A DNA stretch of 33,614 nt from Perkinsus chesapeaki (taxonomy: Eukaryota > Perkinsozoa > Perkinsida > Perkinsidae). This document shows, piece by piece, positions 9,009 to 20,488 of this stretch. The position numbers were made by a program, and so were the translations under genes. Location of the stretch: contig JAAPAO010000391.1 in assembly GCA_013115145.1 (NCBI GenBank), forward strand, positions 1-33,614, in the 5' to 3' direction. The notes below the pieces were generated by a model. It ran no database searches. It saw only the letters and a program-made list of their open reading frames with translations, and was not told the origin of the DNA. Numbering within the stretch: the stretch's first letter is position 1; each line of letters opens with the position of its first letter.

Positions 9009-12000
9009 ATGTCCTACACCGACTTTGTATGGGTCCATCACCCCTTAACTGGTGAGAACCCTCCAATAGGGAAGTCTAGCACTCCTTGGGAACAGACGTG
9101 GTTGGTATTTTCCAAGCCGGATCAGAATCTTCTTAATGAAGCTTTGAAAAACGAAGAGGTGACGCTCGCTGGAGATCATATAAATCATTGTATCTAAGAA
9201 GACCCTTAGAAAAGGCTTCCTTGAACCTGCAACGAACAGGACGTGAAATTCTCAGTGCGAATGTATTTCAGGGGAACGTGGGAGTGTATGGCGACCGTTG
9301 GGTCGTCGACCTGAAGTCCCGAACGATCTCGCCGAGATACTGGAAAGCAGCCCCTTCTGAGGTTGTCAGAGTCCTATGGCATGTTGATGGTAGGTCCTCG
9401 GGGAGGTATTGGGTATGGGGCGCTCAATCCCACGGCGCCCAATTCCGCGAAGGAGTTCAGTTCTGATATCCGGCGTCCCTATGTGATGCAAGTACTAGGT
9501 TTCTGCTCCAGTTTGCATCAACGGCTGCTGCTCCGCGAAATTTAACAGCTTGTAGTAGCGTTAAGTCAACCATTATCAAATAACCTGTATAAGCGCTCGC
9601 ATTACGAGCCTCGTCGCTACGCGTTCATTGGAGCAGGTAAGCCGCTACCTGAAGAGGATTCTATGGCAATTGAGAAATGGATTGATGAGTGGAACGGACA
9701 GGACTATGTTGAAGGCAGTTCGAGCGATCTACTGGTAGACGGTGACTCTGGGATTCATTCGATTACGGTCAGTAGGCCCTCCCTGATGGTAAGAATTTTG
9801 TGGAGTACCAAGAGAGTAGCGGGTCCTATGTCATATATGGCTCTGGCATAGGAGTCTATTTGAGGTAAAGGGGGGGAGGGCTGCTCGTTCAGTTCGTTGA
9901 AGCAATCCAAGTTGAAAGCTATTACCTTGCCTACTAGTGTAATAATCGGCAGCAGGTATAACCCATATGTATTCAAGTTTAGTGAACCTTCCGGGCTCAG
10001 CTTGAACTGCAGTGACAGTCATTAAATTCTATTTCCGTCAGTCCTCGCTCGCCATTAACTCGCGGATGGAAGGATCTCCCGACGGACACTGGAGACTCGG
10101 CTTTACCTGCTACCGATCTGGTAGGTGACGGTGGGCCCAGGGGTTGCCAAATGAGAGGCACTTTGTTTGGTGATCAATTCTTGCGAATGTTACAGCCGGC
10201 TCGCCCCTGAAATTGAGGCCCATATAGGAGCCAGAAAAAGAGTTCGCCACTTCCACAGTTTGATTTCAACGGTATTTTCGGCAGGTATTTTGCATCCACG
10301 GTATAGGGGAGCATTTCTGGTCTCAACCGTCCCAACAGCAGGCTGGTTCCCCGGGTGCCTTTGTCGAGAGCATTCGAGAATTTCGTGACCTTATCAACAA
10401 GGGACGCCAGGAAGGCGAAGGCCGTATTGAGTGGGTGTTCATCTTCTGTCCCTTAATTTGTGCAAAAATTGTTCAGATGCCTCCCTGTGGTGTGGGCTAA
10501 TATCATTCACGAGGATGATACGGACCTAGTGGGCCGCATTAAGGACATCACACTACGATCCGTGCCCGTCCTTCGTAATATGTCGCCACTTCCTTGACCG
10601 TCATCAGAGGCTCAGGTTCCTTGGCTAATGATGTGGCATCAGATGTGATGTTTTACCAGTCCTCAATTTATGAGGGCAAGATTCGTAGAGGCGTCGTTAG
10701 CAGTATCAACACTGCAGTAGGCTTGATACTTGTTGAGATGGCCTGGACGATGATGATCGTTGTTAGGTGAAAGAGTATATGGCCAACGCTGACAGCAGAG
10801 GAGCTGCCAGACCTCGGGTGTCGGTGCTAGGACACTCGTTGGGCTCTGTTATTGCCTATGATGTGGTGGAAATTCAGAACAATGATAATGTAATGCTTGG
10901 TTAATATCTCGAATGGTTGTGACATGAGGGTGGATAATTACTCTAGATATGTTGGGGTTGGCAGTCCACCGCCTACCTTACTCAGCACCGATCTATTAGG
11001 CCACCAACGGGCTCTTTGAAAATACTCACGAAAGCTGTTTCACTTTGAATGTTGCTAGTGGATATTCCTAGCGCGAATTGTAGATATCTTTCCTTAGTTT
11101 GCCGTTCAGTTACCTCAAGAGTATCGTTTGCAGCTTGATTCGGATGTACATATTCTCATCCTTTGCGGTTCACCGTTGCCGCTGTTTCTTACTTGTCGTG
11201 GCGTGGCTAGGTCGGACATAGTGCCTTTGGTAAGAGCTGCTGCCTATGCCGCTCTCTTTCATTACTATGGCAGTCCAACTGCAGCAGAGTTTATAACATC
11301 TTCAACCCCACGGATCCGGTAGCGTACCGAATAGAGCCCCTTATCAACCCAGACTGCAAGGCGATCAACCCTCACCACGTAGCACTGCCGGGGCGACCTG
11401 ACACTTGACGTCGGTTTGTCAAGGTGCCGTTTTACAGCGGTGGTGGCGGCATCCAGAGGCATGTCCAAGTGAAGAGCGCAGTGCAGTCGTTTGCAGAGTC
11501 TGCGTTCGAGGCAGGCGTCACGAACGCTCTGATCAAGCCGGTAAAGAACCTGCTCGGCTTTAATGAGGAGGAGGTTAGGCAGCGAGAGAGGAGGTCGTGT
11601 GTTGAAGTTATTGGTTGCAGAAGAAGAAGTATACCGATGCTGTTGAGAAAATTAAGAAGTTGAACAGGAACGAGAGAATCGATTGGGTAGGGAGGATAGG
11701 GCAGTCATCTAGACTCACGAGGAGGGTCAAAAGTGTTTCTATGCGAAGATTATCTTCGGAAGATATAATAGTGATTTTGTTAAAAGATATTCTCCTAGAG
11801 GAACGCCAATTCCATTCCTTCTGGTAATATTTGCTATATCTGTGGCTGGGATTGGGGCGTAGAGCTTGATGGTCGCTGGTAACTCAGGTCCTTCAAGATT
11901 CATTCATCGAATCGGCTACCGAGTATGTAGCAGCTATTGCTAGCCACTGCAAGTACTTCGGTAATCCGGGATTCGCGCTTTTCGTCCGAGATAAGATCGT

Positions 12001-12052
12001 TAATGAGCCCCACAGCAGTGCTGATGAATCCGAGAGTTTGGAGGCGGCATAA
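9009..12052 (+). CDS. DDHD-domain phospholipase A1 (PA-PLA1/DDHD family)
   Basis: A long multi-exon gene whose exons carry the family's landmarks in order. These are an N-terminal WWE-like part with WLVFSKPDQNLLNEAL (about 9100), VYGDRWVVDLKSRTISPRYW (about 9275-9345), a PLPEED...IEKWIDEW helix (about 9650), GRIEW-V-CLPVVWANI (spliced, about 10410-10515), and VMFYQSSIYEG. The lipase elbow GHSLGS follows at about 10830 (Ser codon 10836-10838), then LCGSPLPLFLTCRG (about 11155), YNIFNPTDPVAYRIEPLI (about 11290-11340) and RIDWVLQDSFIES. The gene ends in TAA 12052. The DDHD part (DP.AYR..P, RIDWVLQ, HCKYF) follows the catalytic Ser. These enzymes hydrolyse phosphatidic acid and related lipids at ER/Golgi or mitochondrial membranes. 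Exon limits in 9160-10400 are not all settled. The start at ATG 9009 is the most upstream plausible one. Confidence 0.82.
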
Positions 12053-12055
12053 CAA

Positions 12056-12169
12056 ATGTTAGAAAAGGTTTTGCCTTTGGCGAGTTCACGTCATTTTCTT
12101 GCTCGAAAGGTGGTTGAGTTTAGTGAGATGCAGGCGGCAAGGACGCAACTTTTAACCTTGAAGCGCTGA
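12056..12169 (+). CDS. Short ORF just after the DDHD gene
   Basis: ATG 12056 opens 37 codons (MLEKVLPLASSRHFLARKV... to TGA 12169) with good amphipathic helix character, 3 nt after the DDHD stop. It may be a tiny gene, the first exon of an unresolved one, or an alternative 3' end of the DDHD transcript. Nothing downstream to 12520 could be joined to it. Confidence 0.25.
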   Translation: MLEKVLPLASSRHFLARKVVEFSEMQAARTQLLTLKR

Positions 12170-12522
12170 GAGTCGAGAGGTTCGGTTGGGGGTGAATAAT
12201 GGTGCGAAGGGCACCTTGGCTCTTCTTGGGCTTCTATAATGGCATACAGCACGAACATGGGCAAAATGCTAAAAGCGAGAACGCTTAAAGGCCGCGGAAC
12301 GGCGTAGATGCTATCCCATATCAGGTGACCATCGTGAGCACTATTAAAACCAAGGACAGCTGTTAATGAACAGCATGTGCTTTAAAAGGCATCATTAAAT
12401 GCATGTAGATCGATAATGCAGATGAGCTACCGGCGGGCCTGAGGGGGGGCATGGGATGCTGTAGAGTATCACAGGAACGAGCTTAGATAATGGTACACAG
12501 TGCAGTAGTTCCACATGCTTAC

Positions 12523-12784
12523 CCAACGGCTACGTTCTCCTGCAGTGTACCCACGGGGCCTCCATTTAGATTTCCGATCCTCTTTGAGCGTTGTGCTGGG
12601 CTTAGCGACCTGATGATAAAAAGTAAATTAATTTAAATAAAAATATAAAATAGATGTCACTGTAAGGGTAATGCTGACATACCTGCGGTGCTTGGGGCGG
12701 TGGCGGCGGTCCTCTCAAGCCAGCATGGACTGCTGTGAGGAGAAGTAAAATAATGCTGAGAATTAGCTGGTGGATGAATAACAT
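12523..12784 (-). CDS. Small secreted proline-rich protein, 3' end open
   Basis: Exon 1 (12784-12683) encodes a clear signal peptide (MLFIHQLILSIILLLLTAVHA) followed by a PPPPPQAPQ stretch and ends at a GTATGT donor. Exon 2 (12609-12523) joins in phase 0 after ATCATCAG and encodes a basic segment, ending at a GTAAGC donor. A third exon starting near 12481 or 12463 is possible but its frame is unresolved. Likely secreted or surface-exposed. No family recognised. It is divergent from the IST1 gene that starts at 13108. Confidence 0.5.
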
Positions 12785-13107
12785 TTAGTAATTGCTAAGC
12801 GAATTTAACGGCAAAGATCGATGCTTGTAGGGGTGTTCAATAGGCCGACTTTCAAAAGCACTTCCAAGAGCGACACCCTGTGTGGTCGGCGGCGAAGGAA
12901 TAAAGATTATATCTTGCTCTCTTGCAATTTCTCAACGGTGACGATGAGGCGCGAGGCCCGCCGCGGACCGATTGACTGTCGTGGTCGTAGTGGCTTCACG
13001 TAAGGCATAGGAAATAAGTCAGCAGCGTTATGTAAAGTTATCAATGGCTGTTATGGTCACTAGATATACCGGCAAAGACGTTTTGTTAGTTTTCGGTACC
13101 CCCTTAC

Positions 13108-14900
13108 ATGTCCTCGCTTAAGAAGAGCGTTATGGGCATATTCGACCGATGGAAGGCATCTACGTGCAAGGCCAACCTTCAGGTGGTATCCTATGGGCCT
13201 AACTCACGTAATGTTTGTGTAGTTGGCTGGTAAGCGTTGCACTTTACAGAGGAATAAGGTAATTAAATCTCAGCGAGTTGCGGAGCGTGAGATAGCAGAG
13301 ATGCTTCGACAGGTAATGAATGTCACGTTTGTGGATTAGGATTCTGCTGCGGTAGGGGCGAGAGGAGAAAGCTCGAATAAAGGCGGAGCAACTAATTGCT
13401 AACCAGAAGCTTGAGAGCGCATATGATATCCTGGAGACCCACTGTGAGCTTCTATATACTAGAATTCAGTACATTGACCAGTCTAAGGTAACTGGGCCGG
13501 CAGGCGAGTAGAGGTGTAGATGTGGCTTAGGAATGCCCGCCCGACCTCATCTGTCCCGTAGCCACTTTAATATATGCAGAGAAGAGACTGACGCTTCCAG
13601 AGATGTCCAACTGTGTGCGGCAGTTTGAGTTGAAATTCGGGCGGACATGGTGCCATCAGCACATTGAGAACTCGAGTCAGGACGTGGCACCGAAGCTAGT
13701 CGGTAAGGCTGATGGATGGAATTCAGTGAGGGCTGATTTCTGTCCAGGTCTGCTTACGATTTCCCCGCCGAGCGAGACCATGGTTCTGGACGCTCTGGAG
13801 GAAATCGCTAATAAATTCGACGTAAGCGAGCCACGGCGTGGTTTATGGGAGCTGGTACTGTCAGGTTGAATGGGAACGCCCACCGACAATCGAGGAGAAG
13901 CTGGCTCAGGCGCCTGGTGCCCTCAACGTCTCTGCGTTCCCACCTTTCCCTATTCCAACGACGCCGAAAAATGGTACAGACCATTCGGCACAGCAGGTCT
14001 CTCCTAGTGTGAGTGAACCAACAAGTAAGCGAGGGAGGTAAGGTGTTGTTGTGCAATGCGATGGGTGTTGTAGTTCTTCCGGAAGCTGACTCGGACAAGG
14101 ATCACAGCGGCTTTGTAGCGAACCCTGATGAAGATGATATCTTCTTTGAGGATCTGCAGAAGGACGAGTCTGTCAGCAAACCACGTATGCTGCGGAATTT
14201 GGAGATAGAAGATTTATTCCATTTCAGAGCAACCAGAGGAACGACCGTCGCCGAGTAAGGCGCCGTCCGAGGCGAGCTCTCAGGGCACAGCTCGCCGGAC
14301 AAGTAATGGATTTTCGGGACAGTGTGGCGTAGGAGCTGAAGCAGGTTCTCGACCAAGCATCCCAAATCCGTCTCCGTTCGCACCACCATTGCCGCCGTCA
14401 TTGCGTAAAAAGATTCCTGGTGAAGATGAGGAGGATGACCAGCTGCCACCGGCTAGACCATCGGTTAGCAGTCAGAGGCTTTCAAGTAACCTTTGAAGTA
14501 TCTTCGGGGGGGCTTGGGAAATTGCGTTAATCATCCGGCATACACTATAGGCGGATGATTGGGCTTATCATCACCGTTGGAGTACGTGTTAGATCGTGAC
14601 TCGAACGGGGTATTTATAGGGCCACGGAGGCTCTGTGCATTTTGTCCTTGTTCTCAATGTGTGGGTTGGAAATAGTGGAATTGTGAGAAATTTCGCCACA
14701 CCTTATGTCGCTGTATTATTGTCTCTATTGGATTACAGTCTATCGTAATACAGTCTTTCAAGGATTCGCGTTTAGATGCTTCAAGAGTGTCGACGATTCC
14801 GGGCAGAATAGACAACGGTAAACCTGCTGAAGGCGAGGACAAGGAGGACGTTGAGTTCGATGAGCTTCTCCAGAGGTTTAACAAGCTCAGGGATACGTAG
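13108..14900 (+). CDS. IST1: IST1-like ESCRT-III protein, first tandem copy
   Basis: Well-phased exons: 13108-13182, 13223-13312, 13356-13487, 13531-13702, 13748-13821, 13865 onward, then C-terminal exons to TAG 14900. Early introns are 40-45 nt. The protein follows IST1: KANLQLAGKR at the first helix, REEKARIKAEQLI, ESAYDILETHCELL, CPPDLICPVATLIYAEKRL, then KLVG-LLTISPP and a helix ending EIANKFDVEWERPP. IST1 binds CHMP1 and MIT-domain proteins such as VPS4 in endosomal sorting and abscission. The tail has FAPPLPPSLRKKI and ends EDVEFDELLQRFNKL, a typical MIM1 helix. The intron at 13703-13747 is 45 nt without stops, so it does not break the reading frame; the paralogue's intron at the same place identifies it. 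Tail introns, including one of about 280 nt after 14490, are less certain. Confidence 0.85.
14529..14560. repeat. Hairpin in the long 3' intron of the first IST1 gene
   Basis: AATCATCCG at 14529-14537 and CGGATGATT at 14552-14560 are perfect inverted copies around a 14-nt loop. They lie inside an intron that is much longer than its neighbours. Function unknown; it could be a structured intronic RNA or chance. Confidence 0.4.
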
Positions 14901-15241
14901 ATGGGCATCGCTCCGCTAGGATTTTGTAAAAGATTCGATGGCCTGTACTATAGTGCTATGCTGCAAGTTTCACTTTGTCGCTCTTCCCTATGGTGTTGAG
15001 GGCAAGGACTAGTCCTGTGTGGTTGAAGAGGGTGTTGATGGATTAGTAGAATACACTAGCTCCTTTAAGCTGGTGGGGTGGCAAGGCTCAAATACTAGTC
15101 GCCGATTGTGGGAGCACTAGAGTCTGATTGAATTCAGTGTTGCTAGAGGCTAATGTGGTCTAGCATAACTTGGCGGGCGGCAGGTTCGGAGCGGCATAGG
15201 AGCCTCTAGTGCCTTCACTCCAGCTTTGTTACATATTTTAA
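14901..15241. other. Spacer between the two IST1 genes
   Basis: About 340 nt without a convincing ORF. It should hold the terminator of the first copy and the promoter of the second. No shared promoter-like block was recognised by eye. Confidence 0.4.
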
Positions 15242-16986
15242 ATGCCTATTTTCTCACACTACGACTCTAAGAAATGTAAAGCAAGTCTTCGGGTAAGTGG
15301 CCGTACTCGTAGCACAGCTGAGCATCTTTTTAGGGATTGGAGGAGGCGCTCTTGAAGATGACAAAGAAGCTTCGGCATGCTCAGGTTCAGCTCGAACTTC
15401 AGATACGAGACTTGCTACCGGAGGTAGGTCGGGGAGGCAAATTCGCGTCCAGGTGTGTTGTGTCAGAGGGAGGGGGCGGCTCAGACGCTAGGTGGACGAT
15501 GTTGCCAGATTCCCAGACAGATGAAGGCATATGACCTACTGGCGATGCAGTGCCGTTTGCTGTATGATCGGCTAAGCGATATTGAGGATGTTAAGGTACT
15601 ACGGGGGTGTCTGGGCTGTTTTATATTACTATTATGGGAGGGACATATTATTTATTATGGTGGCCCGCATTTGTAGTTGTCAGCTGCTGACAGTTGACTG
15701 TATTAGTATCCATAACGCTGCAGCTGCGTTAGTACATTATTAAGTGTATCATAATAGTGCGGCAGACTGCTTCTATGCTACCATTCCAGTGTGTGATGAT
15801 GTTGCCAGCCATTGTGAGTTGGGGGTAGGAGGTACACATAAACCGTAGGTTGGTACTATTATTCCCTTCCCGGTTTTCTCATAAAACGAGAACGTCGGCC
15901 TGTAGTCAAGTTGCTATTCTGAATTGCACTGCCTTCCGTAGAGAAGGTTCATTTCTTGAGCCAGGCCTGCCCAACGGATCTCGTCGGCGTGGTGGGGACG
16001 TTGATCTATGCATCAGAGGCCGTGGATATGCCGGAACCGGTTCATCTAGCTGAATTGCGGCGACAACTTGGTCTCAAGTTCGGAGAAAAGTTCTGTCGAC
16101 CCTTCCACGACAGTTGGACTCGCGGCATAGACCAGAGTTTTGTGGGTAAGGCTTGTCAATTTCGTGGCGCGCGCCCTTTTTGTGTTAGGTCTGATAGCTG
16201 TGTACGCTCCTAGAAGGCATGAGATATTTGACGTCCTCGAGAAGGTGGCGGTTAAGCACAGGGTAGGCTGTGGACCCCAATGGCCGTCTAAGGGGGGCTC
16301 GATCAGATCCATTGGTCCCGGCCTATAGACAGCAGAGCTCCAGCAGACCTTTCGGCGAGGATTAGATCGTCCGTGTGTAAGACACTTGCTGGGTGGAAAT
16401 ATCTTGTCGACTGGTATACGAAGGCAACTCGGTCCCTTTGATTTTTGGGAGACTAAGGTGTTCAAATATCTGTCTGGCTTGCCTGTTTTCTTTAATGGAT
16501 CCCTTGTACCCCCATTAGCGACCATAAGTGCCCAGTGTTGAGAAATCCCAAATCGGTCCGATTTCTCTCCCTCGCCATCATCGTTTTATGTCAGGTGGTT
16601 TGTCACCCCGATCGCCAGTCAGTTCGCTGCCCTTCCAGGCCGATAAGACTGGCCTCGTGTACTCGGGAGCTGCGACTTCGAGGAGCTCTATAAGGTCGGT
16701 TAAGCAAGAGCCTGAATGTGATGATGGTGACCAAACCCCACCCACCTCCCGCTTCGCTCCGCCGTTGCCCCCACATTTACGTAAACGAGTGTCAAACTCG
16801 AACAGTTCATTATTTACTAGTACCCCACGGCGGTCCACTACGAGCTCTTCGGCCACGCCTTCGACCTGCGAATCTGGTCTGGCGGATAGCCTGTATCCAT
16901 CTGGGTATGATGTCCCGGTGACGAAGGAGGACGAGGAGTTCGAGAAATTACGGTTGAGGTTGGAGCGCATCAGGCGAAGTGTCTGA
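15242..16986 (+). CDS. IST1-like protein, diverged second tandem copy
   Basis: Exons 15242-15292, 15334-15423, 15467-15595 and 15965-16136, then one beginning after GTGTTAG near 16187, and C-terminal exons to TGA 16986. Exon 2 is exactly 30 codons, as in the first copy, and five intron positions and phases correspond. The protein has KCKASLRGLEE, MKAYDLLAMQCRLLYDRL, CPTDLVGVVGTLIYASEAV, a helix IFDVLEKVAVKHR, and a long Ser/Pro tail with FAPPLPPHLRKRV. The C-terminus EDEEFEKLRLRLERIRR keeps the MIM1 pattern. It is more diverged than copy one: in exon 3 the REEKARIKAEQ-type helix is replaced by a Gly/Cys-rich stretch, so that core helix may be weakened. The tail after 16320 is one open exon from about 16526; the short exon before it is tentative. 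Confidence 0.78.
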
Positions 16987-17156
16987 TATTTATATTTTTT
17001 TATTATTTTTCGGTATATGTCCCGTGCTCTAGTAGGGGCTACTTTATCTTCCAATTGGGAATACGATCAAGTCAGGAGTGCCCTGTTTCCATAACGAAGC
17101 TCTTGTTGGTGTTCTGGGGAAGGCGCTCACCATGTCTCAGCCGGTTTCAGCGGACC

Positions 17157-18764
17157 ATGCCCGGCAAGCGACGCGGCCACCATTATTCTCGACATGATGC
17201 CAAGCGTCGAAGAGCCATCGAGAAGGTGTCGACAGGAGAGGGAGGGCCTGGTGGAGGCATTGAGGGCGAAGCGAGAGGTAGGAGGAATCTTGGAAAAGTT
17301 TTCACTGAGTTCCTCGCTGAATCGCGATAGAAAGTGTAACTCTAGTGGGGGACGATATATCGTATGCTCCTATTTTCACCGAAATGTAAACGAGAAAATG
17401 CATGTATTCGGAGGCAGGGCGGGAAGTTGGCCTAGGCAAGGTGGAAATTGTAGAACTTCACTTGTTAGAAATGTTGGGTGTATAATGCAGTCAAGGCAGG
17501 TGTTATCGTAACTTGCAATCTTCCAAACCGAGTAAAGACTGCCACACGAGACATTATGCGTTTGTTCGAGCACCACTGGGCAAATGTGAATCCCGAGGCA
17601 GCGAAGGGAGATGAGGAGATTGTTGCTGATGATGATGGTGGAGGTGGAGGTGGTGTTAATATTAGTGACAGTATTGAGGCTGAGCTAGCTGAGATCAAAG
17701 AAGACAAGAACAGGCTGTTTCGGTTTGGTGGAGATGTTTGCCGAGGAGTTGTATTCATACGGTTTGAGGCCGGAGTGACTATGTCGCCGTCGGAGTTCGT
17801 TTATAGTCTGTTGAAGTCTAAAGATCTGACGGCTCCGAGTAATGTATGTCGGGTAATAATAGGGAGGAGTAACTAAGTGGATATATCAATTCGATTGTAG
17901 TAGTGTTCGAAAATGTATTTTTTATTTCGCCTGTAGGACTGTCATGCGTCGACCATTTTATATTATCAGCAAAGATATAGATATAGTAAATGTCATATCA
18001 TCTTAATGCTAATTATTAGTAGGTTCACACTTTGTTTTAATCGCGTGTCTAGTCGCTAGCAGTTGCTCGATTCTTCATGCTGCGCAGATATCTCCGTTGG
18101 ATATCGTACGAGCGCCCAATCCAGACTCGCTTAAAGTGATGGGAGAGAAGTTTGTGGCCGATAGATTAGGCAAGGATAGCACCGGAAACGAGACATGGAA
18201 GATGGAGGTCAACAGTCGCAATATGAGTAATTACGATGGTGTACATGTATTATAATTATACCATATAAGAGAGAAATATACTGAGTATGAATGTCGAGAG
18301 AATCTAGTGGAAATAGACCTGCACGCATAGGCGTCTTTTTCAAGTGAAAATTTTCTATGTTTTCTCCATTTTTTAGTATGAGAATAAATAGCGTCTTTGA
18401 AAAAGATTCGTGTACTCGATGATAACTTGTTTGTATTATTATATACAGTGGTCTATATTAGTATGATATAACAATATATCCACTTCTTAGGCAATATGAA
18501 GCGGCAGGCAGTAATTGACCTGGTCAGCCCGTACGTTGATGGGGACAAGCATGAAGTATCAATTGTGTCCGCGGAGCTCACACTAGTGGTCGAGGTAAGC
18601 TACCGTCGCGGTCCCTATGCCAACTGAATTGCCTCTATAAGGTAAATCAGCTCCTATGTGGCATGAGCCTTTGTAAGGAGTATGAGCCTTTGCACAAGTA
18701 CCATATAGGCAAGTGCCTAGGGTATGGTTCGGACGTAGAGGACGACGATGCTGTCAAACCGTGA
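17157..18764 (+). CDS. THUMPD1: TAN1/THUMPD1-like tRNA acetylation adaptor
   Basis: Five exons fit in phase throughout: 17157-17277, 17500-17852, 18088-18238, 18491-18594 and 18642-18764. The N-terminus is Lys/Arg-rich (KRRGHHYSRHDAKRR), as in THUMPD1. Then come GVIVTCNLPNR, an acidic Gly-rich loop, ISDSIEAELAEIKED, and GVVFIRFEAGVTMSP, matching the NFLD-THUMP region. Later exons give ETWKMEVNSRNMS, KRQAVIDLV, and VVEVNQLLCGMSLCKEYEPL, the conserved THUMP C-terminal strand and helix. The yeast and human proteins bind tRNA and assist NAT10/Kre33 in making ac4C at position 12 of tRNA-Ser and tRNA-Leu. Three introns are long (222, 235 and 252 nt), unlike the 43-nt mode. The acidic tail ends in TGA 18764. 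Confidence 0.88.
18334..18406. repeat. Inverted repeat in a TAN1 intron
   Basis: TCTTTTTCAAG at 18334-18344 faces CTTTGAAAAAGA at 18395-18406, and both are preceded by GCG/GCGT, so there is also a short direct repeat. It lies in the 252-nt intron. Could fold in RNA; no known RNA class recognised. Confidence 0.35.
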
Positions 18765-18875
18765 CGTGTTAAGAAGTTTCACCAGACAGCGGAAGGTGTT
18801 ATTGTTGGTGGGCTGCGGGTAGGATCATTGCTAGTTTTGGTAATCCATCCACTGTTATTGTTTACACGATAAAAC

Positions 18876-20488
18876 ATGGCTCGTCGTTACGATAGTCGCA
18901 CTACTACTTTCTCACCTGAGGGGAGACTGTATCAGGTAATATCAGGCTGAGGGGGAGGGGAGGGCTCATTGGGTGCCTTGAAACCCGTCAATTGTGTCTC
19001 CACGGTGTTCAACTTCTAATCTGGCCTTTCGCTGTATATACCATTCCTTTGCATTGTACTGCTTTCAACATTTCAAGTGCCAGCAGTGGTCCTGTCCGTA
19101 AGCCTGGTAATCTACTTGGACGATTGTTGGTGGTGGCTATGTCTTTGTGATAGGGTTGTTAAAGCTTAAACGAGGGACCTTCACCGCTAGGCATGAATTT
19201 TCGGGTTTTATTTCGGGTTTCGGGTTTTCTCACCTTGCTCCAGTTGTAGTTGCGATCTCTTTAGGTTGAGTATGCCATGGAAGCAATCAACAATGCTGGA
19301 TCCACAGTGGGTGTTCTGGGCAAGCAGTGTGTTATATTAGCTGGCGAAAAGAAGACTATCAGGTAAGACCAACAGTAAGGTACTTTCGGGCTTCGGGTAA
19401 TCCCTGTGGTTCAGTAAACTTTTGGAATCGGGTAAGGCAAGCGAAAAGATCTACACTTTGGACGACCATGTTGTGTGTGCTGTGGCTGGCATCACTAGTG
19501 ACGCCAATGTCCTTATCAATCAGCTTCGACTCAGTGCGCAGAGGTAGGCAACTGCCGGAGTGTTAGTGGAGAATGCTCCATGCGCAGATACCGTTATTCC
19601 TACCAGGAGCCTATACCGATTGAAAAGCTCGTCACCAGCATTTGTGATGTGAAGCAACAGTAAGGCGGATCCTCATTTCTGTTGGAGGATTGCTGATCTC
19701 ATCAGGTATACTCAGTTTGGTGGTCTCCGTCCATTCGGAGTCTCCTTTTTATTTGCTGGTTATGATGATCATTATGGCTTTCAATTGTAATAGTAGTGTA
19801 GTGGTACTCCAGGGCACCGCTGGTTTAGGTACCACACAGATCCCTCTGGAAACCTTAGCGGTTGGAAGGCCACAGCTATCGGTATGAACAACCAGACTGC
19901 ACAGGGCATTCTTAAGACTGACTGGCATGAGGACATGTCCACTAAGGTGAGGCGGCAGCAGCAGCAGCAGTTCACGGTTGTTGATTAAGCCATATTCTGG
20001 GGTAGAGACCTCCTCACATGTGAAGGGAAATGTTGGAGGGGAAATGGTATTGTATCTCTGACTTTCAATAGTAATATAGTGAAGATCTTTTGGCCTTTAA
20101 AATACGATACAGTATCTCGCATCGGCTTAAAAGTGGTGGAAACTGAGTAGTATGATCGGACAAGTTAATAAGGAGTATTCTTCCTGTTATGCTTATGCTG
20201 TCAGGAGTGCCTCGAGTTGGTAGCCAAGGTCCTAGTGAAATCTATGGACTCTGCCACACCTACTGCCGAGACTCGTAGGCGATCTACCGTCCCCTACGCC
20301 TGCAGTGGGTTTCCCTTTTTCAGTGGAGTTCGGTGTGTTGACACTTAATAAGGATAAGGAAGTCTGCTTCCGTATGTTATCGGATGATGAGATCAACGCT
20401 CTGATGGCTGCGGCCAAGCCAGAGCACTCCGCCGGTGAGTCTTGCTTCATTCCTGTTGAGCGACAGTATCCTTTTAGATGACGAGTAA
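18876..20488 (+). CDS. PSMA4: 20S proteasome subunit alpha type-4
   Basis: Nine exons, all in phase: 18876-18935, 19265-19362, 19415-19543, 19588-19659, 19706-19786, 19829-19946, 20205-20274, 20324-20434 and 20478-20488. The protein starts [24 protein letters not shown]..., the signature of alpha-type N-terminal extensions, and continues [61 protein letters not shown]. These are diagnostic of alpha-4 (alpha3 in yeast numbering). Alpha subunits form the outer rings that gate the proteolytic chamber and are not catalytic themselves. The last exon has only 11 coding bases (Asp-Asp-Glu-stop). The Lys/Glu-rich tail of animal PSMA4 is absent. The first intron is 329 nt, the longest in this gene. 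Confidence 0.93.

Noticed and set aside
12821-13003. Plus-strand 60-codon ORF before the first IST1 gene
   Set aside because: Arg-rich, no family match and no join to the IST1 exons; it more likely covers promoter or 5' leader sequence.
15955-15964. CTTGAGCCAG in the second IST1 gene looks like a reverse spliced-leader end
   Set aside because: Only 9-10 bases match, and they coincide with an acceptor and coding sequence of a well-supported exon.
16578-17054. Minus-strand 158-codon ORF at the second IST1 tail
   Set aside because: Antisense shadow of the IST1 C-terminal exon, whose FAPPLPP and MIM1 motifs are shared with the paralogue.
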